DNA of 64,000 nt from Eudromia elegans (taxonomy: Eukaryota > Chordata > Aves > Tinamiformes > Tinamidae): assembly GCA_003342815.1 (NCBI GenBank), contig PTEX01000016.1:3092731-3156730 (forward strand), in the 5' to 3' direction. The notes beneath the pieces are model-generated. The model ran no database searches and had not been told where the DNA came from. It saw only the letters and a list, made by a program, of their open reading frames with translations. How positions within the stretch are numbered: position 1 is the stretch's first letter; each line of letters opens with the position of its first letter. Below, piece by piece: positions 25,801 through 37,200 of this stretch. Both the position numbers and the translations under genes were made by a program.

Positions 25801-27999
25801 ACTGGCCGCAGGGCCAGAAGGGAAAGGGAGAGCAGAGACAGGACAAGGACTGTGGGCAAGTGGCCGTTTTAGCCTTTGCACCATGACCATGTCTGCTGGG
25901 CAGGTCTTCCCAAGGCCCCAGGGCCCTTTGCTGCCAGACTCTGATGGGGAAGCTCCAGCTGACTTGTCCCCTCAGGGCAAAATTGGCTATTGCCAAGCCT
26001 AGAGACAACAGGGAGTCCAAAAAAGTGGGTAGAAAGCAAGAGGAGAGCCGTTGCATCAGGGCGACGTGCCGAGAGATGCAGATCGGAGCTGCTCAGGCTG
26101 CTCCGGGAGCCGCTTGCGCTCGGCAGGAGCCGGTTGGTGCCGAAGGTCAGTTCTGCTTGCCGAGGCAGAGGGGGAAGGAAGCAGGGATCAGACCGAGGGA
26201 CGCTGAGAAACGACCCTTTAGGGAAGCGTTCCCTGTGCTGGAGGCACGAGCGCCGGGCGGGCTGGTAGCAAGGGGAAAAAATCACTGAAAATCCACCCCC
26301 ACTTACCTGGTGTCCGGGCGTGGGTGCCAACAACCTCTGCCCGCAGAGCAGCCCAGTGTCCCCGGGTGCCTCCTGCGCCCGTCCCAGCGGAGCGAGCGTG
26401 GGAATGCAGCAGGGAGGGCGGCCGCGGGCGGGAAGGGGCTGCCCCATGGGGAGGTGACAAGGCAGACCCGGGTGAAGGGGAACGGGCCGCGAGTGCTGCC
26501 TCCGCACGGGCAGCGCCTGCAGACACCTCGGCAGGGCCCTGATAAGGGGCGCGTGGAGGTTATTAAGGGCGGCTGATAAGGGCCCGCTCGGTGGCGGTGC
26601 CACCTCCTGGCAGGTCACCAAGAGCACCATTGTTGTTGGGACACAGGACAAAAACAAGCGGGTGGCACTTCCCCCGCCCCGGCACGCACAGGGCTGTGCT
26701 GGGCCCTGTCACAGCCGAGTCTCCCAGCGGCGCTGGTGCCCTTATCTCTGTGCTGAGGACAGCGGCAACGCGACCTGCCTTGGGCTGGCAGTGCCACCGG
26801 GGTCACCGTGCCCTGCCAAGGGGATGGGGACGGGAATGGGGAGCGCAGCGACAGGGTGCTCCGGTGCTGCAGGGGTCTGAGCTGTGACCAGGGTCCCCCA
26901 AGTATCTGGGATGCAGCCCCAGGGCCAGCAGATCCTGCTGTTCCAGCAGGAGCCTCCAGCATTGCTGGGGGGTTGCTGGGAACCGGGGGGTGTTGGATGG
27001 ACTGCCCTCAACAAGGACGGTGTGGGAGGGCAGGGACAGGCGCGTGCCGCTCCCGGGACCTGCACGGGCTCCAGCAGGGGCAGCCGGAGCTCTGCCTTGC
27101 CCACCATGCTCGCTGCGCTCCGACGGGGCTCACACTGCTGCTCCGTCTCTGCTTCCCAGCTGCATCCCCATAGAGTTCACCAGTTAACAGCGACCGAGCC
27201 CATGGAGGCGGAAATGCCAAGCGAGGGTTCTCTCCATGCAGGATAGGGACTGCCAGTGCCAATAGATGGCAGCAATTCCCACACCATGAGCACCCCAGTG
27301 CCAGCCAAGCCTTGCAAGACCCACTTTGGAGGCAGGGAGCCCGTGGACACCCGCAGCCCACGTGCTGCCATGGGCCACCACTGTCTGTGTCTGGACACGG
27401 TGGCCACGTGTGGCACGTAGCGTGGCACAGCCTGCAAAGAACAAGGTCGCCCAGCGCCAACAGGAGTCAGGACAAGTCCCTGCACGTCCCCAGTCTCTAA
27501 CCACGAAGCAAAACCTAGTGCCACCTCCCAGAGGAGCCATAAACCTGCCATGAACCAGCTAACCCCCACCTGCTGAAAGACACTGGATGGGGAAAGTGCT
27601 GCGAGACGACAGCCGAGGACCCCTCCATGCAAGGAGAAACAAGGGCAGACTCCATTGCCTGGGAAGAAGGCTCCTGCTGGGAGAACAGGAGCCGGGAGCG
27701 CCCGCGGGCTACTGACCCGCCAAAGCATCCTCCATGCGCAGCAATAACGAGCAGCCAGGCAAGGCACGCTTGCTTCCAGGGCGGGTTTTATCACCCCGGC
27801 TTTAAGGGCGCTGCGGGTCGGCCAAGAACCCGGGCGAACCCCTGGAGAGGTGCAGCCGAGGCCGGCTCGGGCGCTGCGCTGAGCAGAGCGGCTGCAAAAC
27901 GAGAACGGGAGACGGCTCAGAGAGCCAGAGCTGCTCTCACTGGAGAGGCTTCCAAACATACATCACTTGGAAACACCTCTAAAAAGTCATCTCAAAATA

Positions 28000-29030
28000 T
28001 TTCATTTTAACTTGGCTGTTTCCCATTTTTTCTCCCTTCCTAGCCACTCTTTTCCTTCCTTATTTTTCCCTTCCTCCATTTCTACCCTTTTCCTATTTTG
28101 CCATTGAAATAGGAATAAAAATAAAGGAGACAAGGAAGGAGAATGCAACATGACAAACTGAGCACGGCCCCTCCCACATCTCCAATTTTTCATTTTTCAA
28201 TTTCATCCAGTAGGAAAATGTCCACTAAAAAATCTGTTTTGTTCACCTGGAGACCGCAAAAGCATTTATAAAACCTGCATATTACATGTCCTTCCAATAT
28301 TCACATGATATGAGCTGCAAGGTGCCGAGTAAATGTCTCCCACACGACTTATCCCCAAAAGCGAATTTAATGCCGCTTTCCCCACAACCAATAACACCAG
28401 AAATCTTCTGATAGCAGCAGCGCCCACCGAGAACCGTGAGCAGGGGCACGACTGATGCAAATCACTTCATCTCACCCAGCTCCAGCTCTATGAATCAACC
28501 ATAAAGCGTGGGGAAATATTTAAAGAAATCTTTTCATAATTTTGGCCAGCTCATTGCTTGGGGGTGGGAAAAAAAATCTGTATTTGTAGACTTTCCTTTG
28601 GCAGGAAAAGAGAAAAAACTAATTAAGATATTACTTGCTCACACTGATTTGGGTTTTGTTTTGAAGCTCTTTTGATGATTCAGGCAACATGAGAAGGTGT
28701 TGGTCTTGATGTCATTTTATTTTAGAAAGAAACAAAGCACATCAGCGAGGCCAAAATGCCTCGTTTTGATATTTTCAGGGTGGAACATTTAGATTTTTCA
28801 ACTCATGAGGCTTTGTTGCTTTTATTTTTTTGCACATGAAGCTGAGGTTGAAAGCAGAATGAAAGGTTCCAGTTTAAGCTAATTAATCCAAACACTTTGA
28901 TTCGATCCCATTGTGTTGTCTCGGCGGTGTTCTCTGCAAATTTATTTTAAGCGCCTCCATTCCATTTATAGAACAGAGGGGAAATTAAAAAAAAAAGAGA
29001 GAAAAACATGCAATTTCCAACAAAAGAGGG
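28000..29030. promoter_or_regulatory. AT-rich candidate regulatory element
   Basis: A 1 kb AT-rich island in GC-rich surroundings, without coding potential. Visible are an octamer-like ATGCAAAT (28455-28462), several TAAT cores, and a short inverted repeat CGAGGC-CAAAAT-GCCTCG (28746-28763). The composition and motif density resemble conserved non-coding elements. Conservation itself cannot be judged from one sequence. Confidence 0.3.
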
Positions 29031-31125
29031 ACCCCGCTGTGCATCCAGGCTGAGCCACCCTGCTCAGGTCAGACGGGGCAGCTGCAGGTGACACCATCAC
29101 GGTCCCCCGTGCACATGGGGACACTCTGGAATTGGCTCCATTGGGAATGCGGGTTTGGAGCAGGGACCATGCAGGCTGTGTTGGGACCAGAGGATGGGCA
29201 AGAAAAGCCCAGTGAGGAATTTGGCATTCCCACCTGAAGTTCCCTGATTCCAGCAGGAGTCACCCTGATTCCGAGTGAAACAATATGAGGAACAAATGGA
29301 AAAATAAGTGTTCGGGGCCAGACCACGGCAGCAAGGAGAAGTGTTTGCCACAGCTGAACCTCTCCTGCTGGTAAGTACGGATTGATGCTGCTCCCTGCGG
29401 AACTCTGGGAAGGTGCCAGCGGGATTCCTTGGACAGGGAAAGGTCCATGGGCCGGACTTTTGCTGGGAGCACATGGCAGGCATGGCCATCCGTTAGCACC
29501 GTCTTGGGACCGTGACCTCGCAGCTGATGAGGAGGAGGATGCGTCTTCCTTCCATCAGCCTGCACCACTCCGGGGCAACTTAAAGGGAAAAACTAAAAAT
29601 AAACCCGACTCCCTATGACCTTTAGCGGGTTGAAGCATTGTTGGCAACGGGAAAGCGGGTCAGGTACCTCGGGGGCCAGAGGCTCGGCTGGTAAAACCCT
29701 CCCTCGGCGCCGCTCTGCTGCTGCTGCTCCCCTGGAGCTGCTGACGCAGCCGGCAGCGCTCGGCTCCAACGCCGCCTCCGAGGGACGGGGCTGCAGGACG
29801 CGCGCGGAGCCCGTGGCCCGTGCGGAGGGCAGGTGCCCGCTGCATCCAGAGAACCTCACCTCGAGACACACACCCTGATGCCCAACGGGGTGCGTAACAG
29901 CAGCGGGCCTGCAGCTCCTCCCGGGCGCTGCATCTACATCCCTTCCTGGCCATGGAGGGAGCTCCCAGGATGTGGAGCATAGCAGTGCCACCCAAAGCTA
30001 CTCGCCAGCATTACCCATAGCAAATCTGTCTCATAACACCCTTCTCTATGCTCTGAGTGCCTTTTTTTCCCCTCAAAACCATTTGCACAGCACTAAAATT
30101 AATGTCTGCAAATGCAAGTTTGCTTGGACATAATCTATCATTTGATTATCGCTTTCATACAGGCAGCCTGGGGAACATCGGCGTCCGCCTGCGTCTCCTC
30201 CTGCCAGCACAGGGAGTTGCTGGGGAGCACTGCCGTGCTGCTGTGTAACCTGGAGGGAGGCCAAACCACTGGCGAGTGAGTCAGGAGTCTGAGGAGCAGG
30301 AGCGGGGACCTGCGCTGGGGAAAGCTCTGAATGAGCTGCCAGCTCCCAAGAGAAGTCCCCAGCCCAACTGCTCCAGCAAAACACCCCCGGCCCCATCCAC
30401 TGCCACTGGTCCGAGTTGCTTGGTTTTCCAGGGAGTCCTACAGCCAAATGCTGTCTCTGTCACCCATGAATTAATTCCGTCTTGGGCAGAAGAATGAGCC
30501 TGACTTGGCAATGAGTGAGCCTGACTTTGCACTGGACAGCAGCCCTGGCCACTCCCTGCATTACCTGGGGCAGATCCCACCTCATGGAGGTGGCAGGAGA
30601 CGAGTAAAGTTTCCACTCCTCTCCTGACCTTGATCCACAGGCCAATCCTACAGTCTGGCCGCTGAGAGCTATTCCACGTATCTGTTTGTGTGTATATTTG
30701 CAAACATCAATGTATGCGTGTGTATCTAGTGGTGGAGATGCAAATGGAGACGTCATTCCTTCAAATAAGACATTGGAAATGCTGGAGTTATGGCTGCCTA
30801 ATGAAGCATCCCCAGACACTTTGAGTACTGAGATGTTTACATGATCCTTTAACGCTCCAACCTCTCCTCTCCTAGCCTCAGGAATTATGATTTGGCTTTT
30901 CCCTTATAGCTTCTCTGTTAGTCCCCTAGATCCCAAGTCACACAGGGAATTAGGAGTGATTCCCTTCCCCACAGCTCCGCACACTCTGGGAATGGGACGG
31001 AACACCCTTTCCTGGGAGAGCAGTCGAGCACAGCTGGAATGGACACGCTCAGGGCCTGGCTCCCTGGCCCACTGCTCTGAGATGCTCTGGGCCTGATTTC
31101 TCTGAATTTCCAGTGTTACCGGAGG

Positions 31126-31155
31126 ACAATACAATACAATACAATACAATACAAT
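31126..31155 (+). repeat. (ACAAT)6 microsatellite
   Basis: Six perfect tandem copies of ACAAT, followed by a partial copy. Confidence 0.97.
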
Positions 31156-33119
31156 ACGTATTTTGACTCTGGCTCACGTTGATTTCTCATGCATCTCCCA
31201 ATAAGCAGGCAGCTGAAAGGTATCAACCCCTCGCCAAAAGCTTTGCTCAAGGGACTCCCTTGGTATCTCACAAGGACAAGCGGGCAGAGGCAGGGATGGA
31301 AAACCCAGCGCCCACGGCGGCAGTCAGTAAAATTAAATGGAATTAGCCCTGTTTTTTATCCTCCAGTCTCTGTCTCCCTCACTACCAGGTCTCTGCACTG
31401 CATGATGCGGTCAGCAGCTTCCACGGCACAACCTGTGTTCTTCTGTGCACGCTACGTACCGAACAAGGCAGGCATCCTACGGGAAAAGCACTAACGTGGT
31501 AATTGCTGTGAGGGACTGTTGCAATGCAGGGACACAAGGGGATGCACAGAGCTGCATTAACGCCGCGGCGTTTTCTCATTTCTGACTTTGTGTGTCATGC
31601 ATCCCTAACACCCCTTGAGACAGCTCTTGCAGCCGAGTTCCTTAGCCAAAGAAACGGAATTTCCCCTAAATCCTGGCACACTGGTGACCACGAGGGGCTC
31701 AGAGCACTGTGCCACCAGCTGCTCCATGGCCCCGTGCAGGAGCGGAGCTGGTTTAGAGCTGTCAGCTCACGAGTGCTGAAGCCCAGAAATCCCAAAGCAA
31801 TTCCAGGCTCCAGAAAGGAAACGCTTGTGCTCCAGCCCCACCAGACAGACCCTCTTCTTCTCATTTGTGCTCTGCCTGTTTCCCTCTTCTTTTGGGTATC
31901 ATTCACACATGGGACCAGCCCAAATCCCAGTGCCTGTTGCCCCAGCCCTTGCTGCTTAACGTGCTCCGGAGGCTGGTTGGAAGAGTGGAGCTGCCAGCTG
32001 CCATCGAGTCTTGAAGCCGGAACAAGCCATGATTTTCCACACCTATTTCCATTGGACAAATTTGGGTAGACTGCCCAAATTTTCTTGCTCCAGCACCTTG
32101 CCCATGTGCAGCCTCATGGGCAGCACCCATAGGTGTCACAACAGCCCGGTTTTGAGGGCACCCTTTGAGGGGGATACTCTCTTTCCTGTTCTAGTCTACC
32201 CTGAGCTCCACCAAGGCACCTCTGTCCCCCCCTCCCCATAGCCCTCCCCACAATCCCAGTTTGTCTCTGCTGGAAATTTCAAGTTGTTTTGAAGACAGCA
32301 ACTTAGCATGATTTGGAAACCAGGTCAGCAGAAGCAGCTTAATTAGCTCTGTGGACCGTGGGGACCAGCTCACGCTGTGCCTGCTTTGCTGACCCGCCGC
32401 GTGGGCGTCATCGATGCCATAGACGCAGAAACTCTACGGACACAGGACACCAATGCAGCGCCTTGGGGTGGACCAAGTGATTCAGCACGCTGTGCTGGCA
32501 CCACGGCTTTTCCCTGCCTGGTTTGTCCCCGCCAGGGCCAGCTCAGCCTCCTGAGCATCCCTGGCTCCCACTGCTGGCCCTGCCATTCCCACCCGAGGCA
32601 GCAGCCCTCTCTGCAGGGCACACGGGACGAGCAGCAGGTTTTGCCAGCGAATTGGCTGTGTCACCAACAGCACAGGCGTAATTCACGTGACCTGCTACCT
32701 GCCTTGTCATGTCACCGCAAACATCTGCTTCCACAGAGCAGCGAAAGGAAGGAAGAGCGAAAGGGCCTCTCCGCGAGGCGCTCCGCCGCAAGGAGCAGGA
32801 GCGATGCCGTGCTTGCCGTGCTGCATAAAGAAACCCCTTTCATTAGAGGCACCACCGGTGCTCGGCTCTTTGAATGGCAGCGAAGCTTCCCGGCGGCTCC
32901 TCGGGCAGGGTTGGCACGGCCCCCATCTCTGCTCACACTTTGCAGCCGGCTGCAACCCGGGAGCAGCTCTGCCGGGTAGCGCTTTATTCTGATAGATAGC
33001 GTCTTCCGAGCAATACAAAGAGCTCGCGGCTTTGAAGTGCTTCCAGGAATGCCGCGATGCCAACAGAGAAGGCTCCTGGCTGTTAGCAAGGGAAAAGCCA
33101 CCTTTCCATCCTCCAGCCG

Positions 33120-33725
33120 AGACCCAGAGCTGGAGGCAGCAGCAAGGGCAGCGCGGGGCAGCGGAGCTCGGCCGGGCAGCAGGCAGGACCGAGCCAGGAG
33201 GGAGGGCTGGAGGCAAGAGTGAAGGCCGGGCAGCGGGCAGGGTGGGCAGGCGGGCTGCAGGCAGGAGATGCAGGGCAGGCAGCGCGTGGCAGGGCTGCAA
33301 GCAGGGCAGCGGGTAGGGCTGGTGGCTGGGCCACAAGCAGGGCTAGTGAATGGACTGCAGGCAGGGCAGTGGGCAGGGCTGCAGACAGGACAGACGGCTG
33401 CACAACGGGCAGGACAGACGGCCGGGCAGCGGGCAGGACCAAGGGCCAGGTAGGGCAGGGGGCAGGACAGACAGATGGCTGGACAGTAGACAGGGCAAAC
33501 AACTGGGCAGCAGGCAGGGCCAAGGGCCTGGCAGGGCAGCACACAGGACAGACGCCTGGACAGCGGGCAGGGCAGCGGGCAGGACTGAGGGCAGGGCAGG
33601 GCTGCACGCAGGACGGACAGACGGCTGCACAACGGGCAGGACAGACGGCTGGACAGTGAGCAGGGGCAGGGCAACGGGCAGGGCAGACAGTTGCCTGCAC
33701 AACGGGCAGGACAGAGGCCGGGCCG
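33120..33725 (+). repeat. G-rich degenerate minisatellite upstream of ABLIM3
   Basis: About 600 bp of degenerate tandem units built from GGGCAGGACAGACGGCTGCA, GGGCAGCGGGCAGGGC and variants. Longer matches recur, for example a unit with GCACAACGGGCAGGACAGA near 33400, 33630 and 33690. The plus strand is strongly G over C with many GGG runs. It keeps long frames open on both strands, which explains spurious Cys/Pro-rich ORFs of up to 320 residues. It abuts the ABLIM3 CpG island. Confidence 0.9.
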
Positions 33726-34130
33726 GGCCGGGCCCGGCGGTGCCGGTGCCGCCGCCGCGGCGCTGCCCAGCAGATGGCGGCGCTGCCGTGGCCGCGGGTC
33801 CCGCCGCCGCCCGCCCCGGGGCCGAACGGCCGCCCCGCGCCCCGCCCGCCGCGCTCCGCGGCTCCCCCGACGGCGCGGGACGCGGAGCGGAGCGGGGCGG
33901 GAGCTGCGGCCGCCCCCTCCCCGCGCCCACCCCGGCTATAAGGAGCGGGCGGGCGGGCGCTGCCCTGCGCCGCACGAGAGCGCGGGGCGCGCAGCCCTCC
34001 CCGGGCTCTTCATCCTCACCTTCATCCCCCTCACTCCGCCCCGCCCGTGACCTTGCCGGCAGCTCTGGAGCAGGAGCGGAGGCAGCCCGGGGAGGGAGCA
34101 GCGCCGGATCGCGGAGCTGCCTTGGGATGA
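33726..34130 (+). promoter_or_regulatory. ABLIM3: ABLIM3 CpG-island promoter
   Basis: Very CpG-dense DNA ending shortly before the ABLIM3 start codon. It contains GC boxes and a TATA-like CTATAAGG at 33936-33943. A start of transcription about 25-35 bp downstream (near 33970) would give a leader of about 320 nt. A spliced leader is possible, because a pyrimidine-rich stretch ending in cag occurs near 34197. Confidence 0.75.
33936..33943 (+). promoter_or_regulatory. ABLIM3: TATA-like box of ABLIM3
   Basis: CTATAAGG embedded in GC-rich sequence, placed correctly for a start near 33965-33972. One mismatch class from a strong TATA box; functional use is an inference. Confidence 0.45.
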
Positions 34131-34135
34131 ATTAG
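34127..34135 (+). other. ABLIM3: Minimal upstream ORF in ABLIM3 leader (ATG AAT TAG)
   Basis: A two-codon upstream ORF: an ATG with one further codon before the stop. It applies only if the leader is unspliced across this point. Very short upstream ORFs can lower or gate main-frame initiation. Confidence 0.45.
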
Positions 34136-34147
34136 CCAGGGAATCGC

Positions 34148-34163
34148 GGAGAAATATTTCTCC
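34148..34163. repeat. ABLIM3: 16-bp perfect palindrome in ABLIM3 leader
   Basis: GGAGAAATATTTCTCC is its own reverse complement over all 16 bases. As DNA it is a dyad-symmetric site; as RNA it could form a short hairpin 124 nt before the start codon. Confidence 0.9.
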
Positions 34164-34258
34164 TAGGAAGGAGGGAGGAAGCCTCCTCCCACCTGCAGCC
34201 GGGAGAGAAAGCAGAAGGAAAAAGAGGATTTAAGGAGCATCTTTGCCCCCTTTGTTGA

Positions 34259-34297
34259 ATGAGAAGGACAGAGGAGGAGCAGCAAAATGAGCACTAG
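34259..34297 (+). other. ABLIM3: Upstream ORF overlapping the ABLIM3 start
   Basis: ATG followed by 11 more codons (MRRTEEEQQNEH) and a TAG at 34295-34297. It overlaps the main start at 34287 in another frame. Its initiation context is weak (T at -3), so leaky scanning to the ABLIM3 ATG is expected. Confidence 0.5.
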
Positions 34298-34299
34298 CA
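34287..34299 (+). CDS. ABLIM3: ABLIM3 exon 1, coding part (13 nt)
   Basis: ATG AGC ACT AGC A, then the donor gtaagt at 34300. It encodes MSTS and the first base of Ile5, which exon 2 completes with TT. Human starts MNTSI with the same layout. The initiation context AAAATGA is acceptable. Placed at the downstream edge of the CpG island. Confidence 0.9.
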
Positions 34300-37200
34300 G
34301 TAAGTACAGCTTTCCCCTGCATTTGCTATGGGAACAGAGCTGACTCTGCATGGATCTGGCTGGGAGGAATTGGAAAGAAAATGTCACACCAGGCTTGACA
34401 AGCCTAAAGGGATGGATGAATATATATATATTTATTTATTCCCTGCTTTTTGCTTTCTGACAGTGTATGGCTTTGCTGGCTGCTTTCCTTGGGGACTGAG
34501 CCACGGCGCTTGTCTCCACTGACTTTTCAGGTTGCATTTCTGAGAGGTGGAGGGCAGCTCCTGCACTAAAATGTCGATATGCAACATGACGAGGGGGAGC
34601 CAGGAGTGCGCTGACAGGCACTGGGTTTGCTTACTGATGCCACTGCCTGGGTATAAACAGATATTGGGGGACCAGTGAGTGGGGATGAGGAGCAGGATCA
34701 GGGCGAGGAGAGAATCAGATACCAGGGAGTGGAGTAAAGCACAGGTGTCATAGAAGAGCACATCTACCCTCTCCTGCAGCTGGGGGTGTGGGTGTTCCTA
34801 TTGTGCCTGTGCGAGAGGCAGCGACAGAAGCTCTCATGCACTGCGTATGAATTGCTGAAGAAGCAGAGCTTAGAAATATACTGCATAAGAGCATAACTGG
34901 CACCTATTAACAGTCTGGTTACTTCTTTTTTTTGTGTGTGTGTCCTTGTGGAAAAGTGTGGAGAGATTGATCAGACTTGACCCAGTCGTAATCATTTTTT
35001 TCCTCCCTGTTATTATCTGTGACAGCTGTATCCACCTTGCTAGCAGAATTTGGGTCCCTTCCTCAAAATCACACCCCAAAGGAGCCCCTGGCGAGTGCAG
35101 CCGATGCTGGTTGCCACCTGAGTGCTCCCCTCCTGGGGCAGGTGCCCTCCCTCCCCTGGGTCCTACAGGCTACACAAAGCAAGGAGACTCCCCCAGGCAG
35201 AAAGCGGCAGAGCAGCAACTTCTCGATGCCATCTGCATGCTGAGGTTTCTCAAGCCGAGGCTTTGGGGTGGTTCCCAAGCAGCACAGCATGAAAAATTCC
35301 TTGGCAGGCTGCAGGCAACAGAACAGGTGATTCCAGATCTGTTGGGCTGTGTCAGAGGCGAGAAAACTTTGCAGGTGTCATCCACACAAGCTGCACCTGG
35401 GACATGGGCTTGTCCCCTTGTTTTGGGGACCGGAGAAGGCGGGGAGAGCCTCCAGGCCAGGAGAGCTTAGAGAGGAAACAATAGGGACCAAATCCTTCCT
35501 GATCCTGCTAGATGCATGATAACAAAAGGTTCCTCCCTCTCTGTCTCTCTGGGTGATGAACTCTGGGTCTGATGCCGTGGCAAGGTGGGATGGCACATAG
35601 TGCTCGCTGGCTTCGCTGTTCAGTGTGGTTGTGTAGGGCACAAAGGGATGTGAAAGGGCTTCTCCTAAGCAAATTTTGCTAAATGTGGTGTTCCTTCTGG
35701 AGATCCCTCTCCTGCTCTTAATAGCTGGCTCAGGTGCTGGTAATAAGAGCTGTTATTGGAGCTGGCACATCCTCACTCCCTAGCTGTGTTGCAGAACTTC
35801 TTTCCTGGGTCCTCCCAGTGTGGGCAGAGGTGCCAGGCGTGCTCCATGCCTGTTGCTGTGACGTGGCTCGGAGGGAGGCCGCCAGGCAGCGCTGAGAGCG
35901 GAGAGCCAGGACCTTCTGGGATGCGCTCCTATTCCCACCACTGACTTACTCTTGTGCCTTGGACACGTTGCTTTGCAGCAGGCTGGTACCATGGCTCTTG
36001 CCCAGCACTCTGTGGGGTTTTATAGCTGTTGCATAAATATTATCAGTACCTTTTTCTGTGCAGCTGTGTGGGGGTGTTTTTCTTGTGTGTGCTTGGGAAG
36101 CTGGTGACTGTTGCTGTTTCTAGTGCTGGAGCCTGGTTATTCACAGCGGCTACCCTTAGGAAGCCACCTCATTTCCACAAGGGTTCTACGAATACTGGGG
36201 GACACAGGGCTCTGCCTTGTGAGATGCCCACATTTCTCCCAACATTCCAGGTAGCTGCAGGTCTTCAAGTCAGGCTCTCTGCACCGTGTGTCTGTTCTTA
36301 GCAATGGAACCATAAGCAAGGCACAGGGAATGAGGATGCCCCTTTTCCGCAGCTGATGCTGCCTGGCTGTGACCTGCAATGACAGTTCTTAGTGTGGGGC
36401 ATAGGCTGCATGGGACATAGGATGCGTGGGACCACTTGTTGCTTGGAGAGCTGCTTGCAGAGCCTCTGTGTGCAGCATTGCCGCCAGCCCTGACGCGTCT
36501 CTGCATCCATTTCCAAGCGCTCGTGTCTCTAATGATTGAGAGCTCAGCAGCAACAGGGTCCAGCCTGCGTACCCAGCTGGCTCTGCTGTGCTCCAGTCTC
36601 CAAATCTCATCTCCTGGGCCGCTTGAGCCTCCAGCTGCAGGGTTGTGAGGATGATGAACCTGTTCTGTGGGGAATGTGCCTCTAGCTCAGCCCCATGCAC
36701 ACCTGCAGCTGCACTCTGCTGGGTTTGGGGCTGCTGAAGCAATGACACAGTGGCTCTTTGTCCCCAGCTGCATATCAGATCTGCAAATTCCCACCCTTTT
36801 CTTTCCATTTTAATCCTTGGATTCTGATAATGCTTCTATCCCAGCTGAAGCTGATATGAAGGCGGAAATCTGGGGTTGTGGGCCACTGTGCTGGCCTATG
36901 AGAGCTCTATGCAGGATTTGGCATTCTGGGGCCGGGCAGTTCAGGTGTCCCCGTTCCCTGGCCTGGCCTGGCATGTGGGCACCCCACATGCCCTTGTAGC
37001 AGCAGGAAGAGGGCTGCTTTCCACCCCCAAACATGCCCCAGGGTGGGATGCCCTGAGCCATCCTCCCCTGCAACGCCAGGAAGGCAAAGCCATATGGAAA
37101 TGCTGCTCCTAAGGGAGAAGAAAAGGCCCTTGATCCTGGGTGCGAGCTCGTATCCCGAGGCTGCAGAGCAGACCGAGCAGGCCTGAGGGTGCCGGGACGG

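Larger units (their letters stand above)
19841..33119. other. SH3TC2-ABLIM3 divergent intergenic region
   Basis: About 13 kb without a recognisable protein-coding gene. CpG-dense blocks lie at about 22.24-22.44, 22.83-23.11, 26.04-26.58, 27.69-27.91 and 29.69-29.86 kb. Open frames in these blocks are GC-driven and show no family resemblance. An AT-rich block spans 28.0-29.03 kb. A T-run is at about 23204-23220 and a pentanucleotide repeat at 31126-31155. Human has a divergent non-coding transcript from SH3TC2 in this interval (from memory), so lncRNA exons are possible but none can be called here. Confidence 0.6.

Noticed and set aside
29350-29380. Plus-strand donor-like CTG|GTAAGT at 29371 as an upstream ABLIM3 exon
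   Set aside because: A single donor match in 14 kb is expected by chance, and no promoter or conserved exon body lies next to it.
32707-33975. Long Cys/Pro/Leu-rich open frames on the minus strand (up to 320 codons) and Gly/Arg/Ala-rich frames on the plus strand
   Set aside because: They follow the G-rich minisatellite in every frame, show no family resemblance and no splice structure. The repeat simply lacks stop codons.
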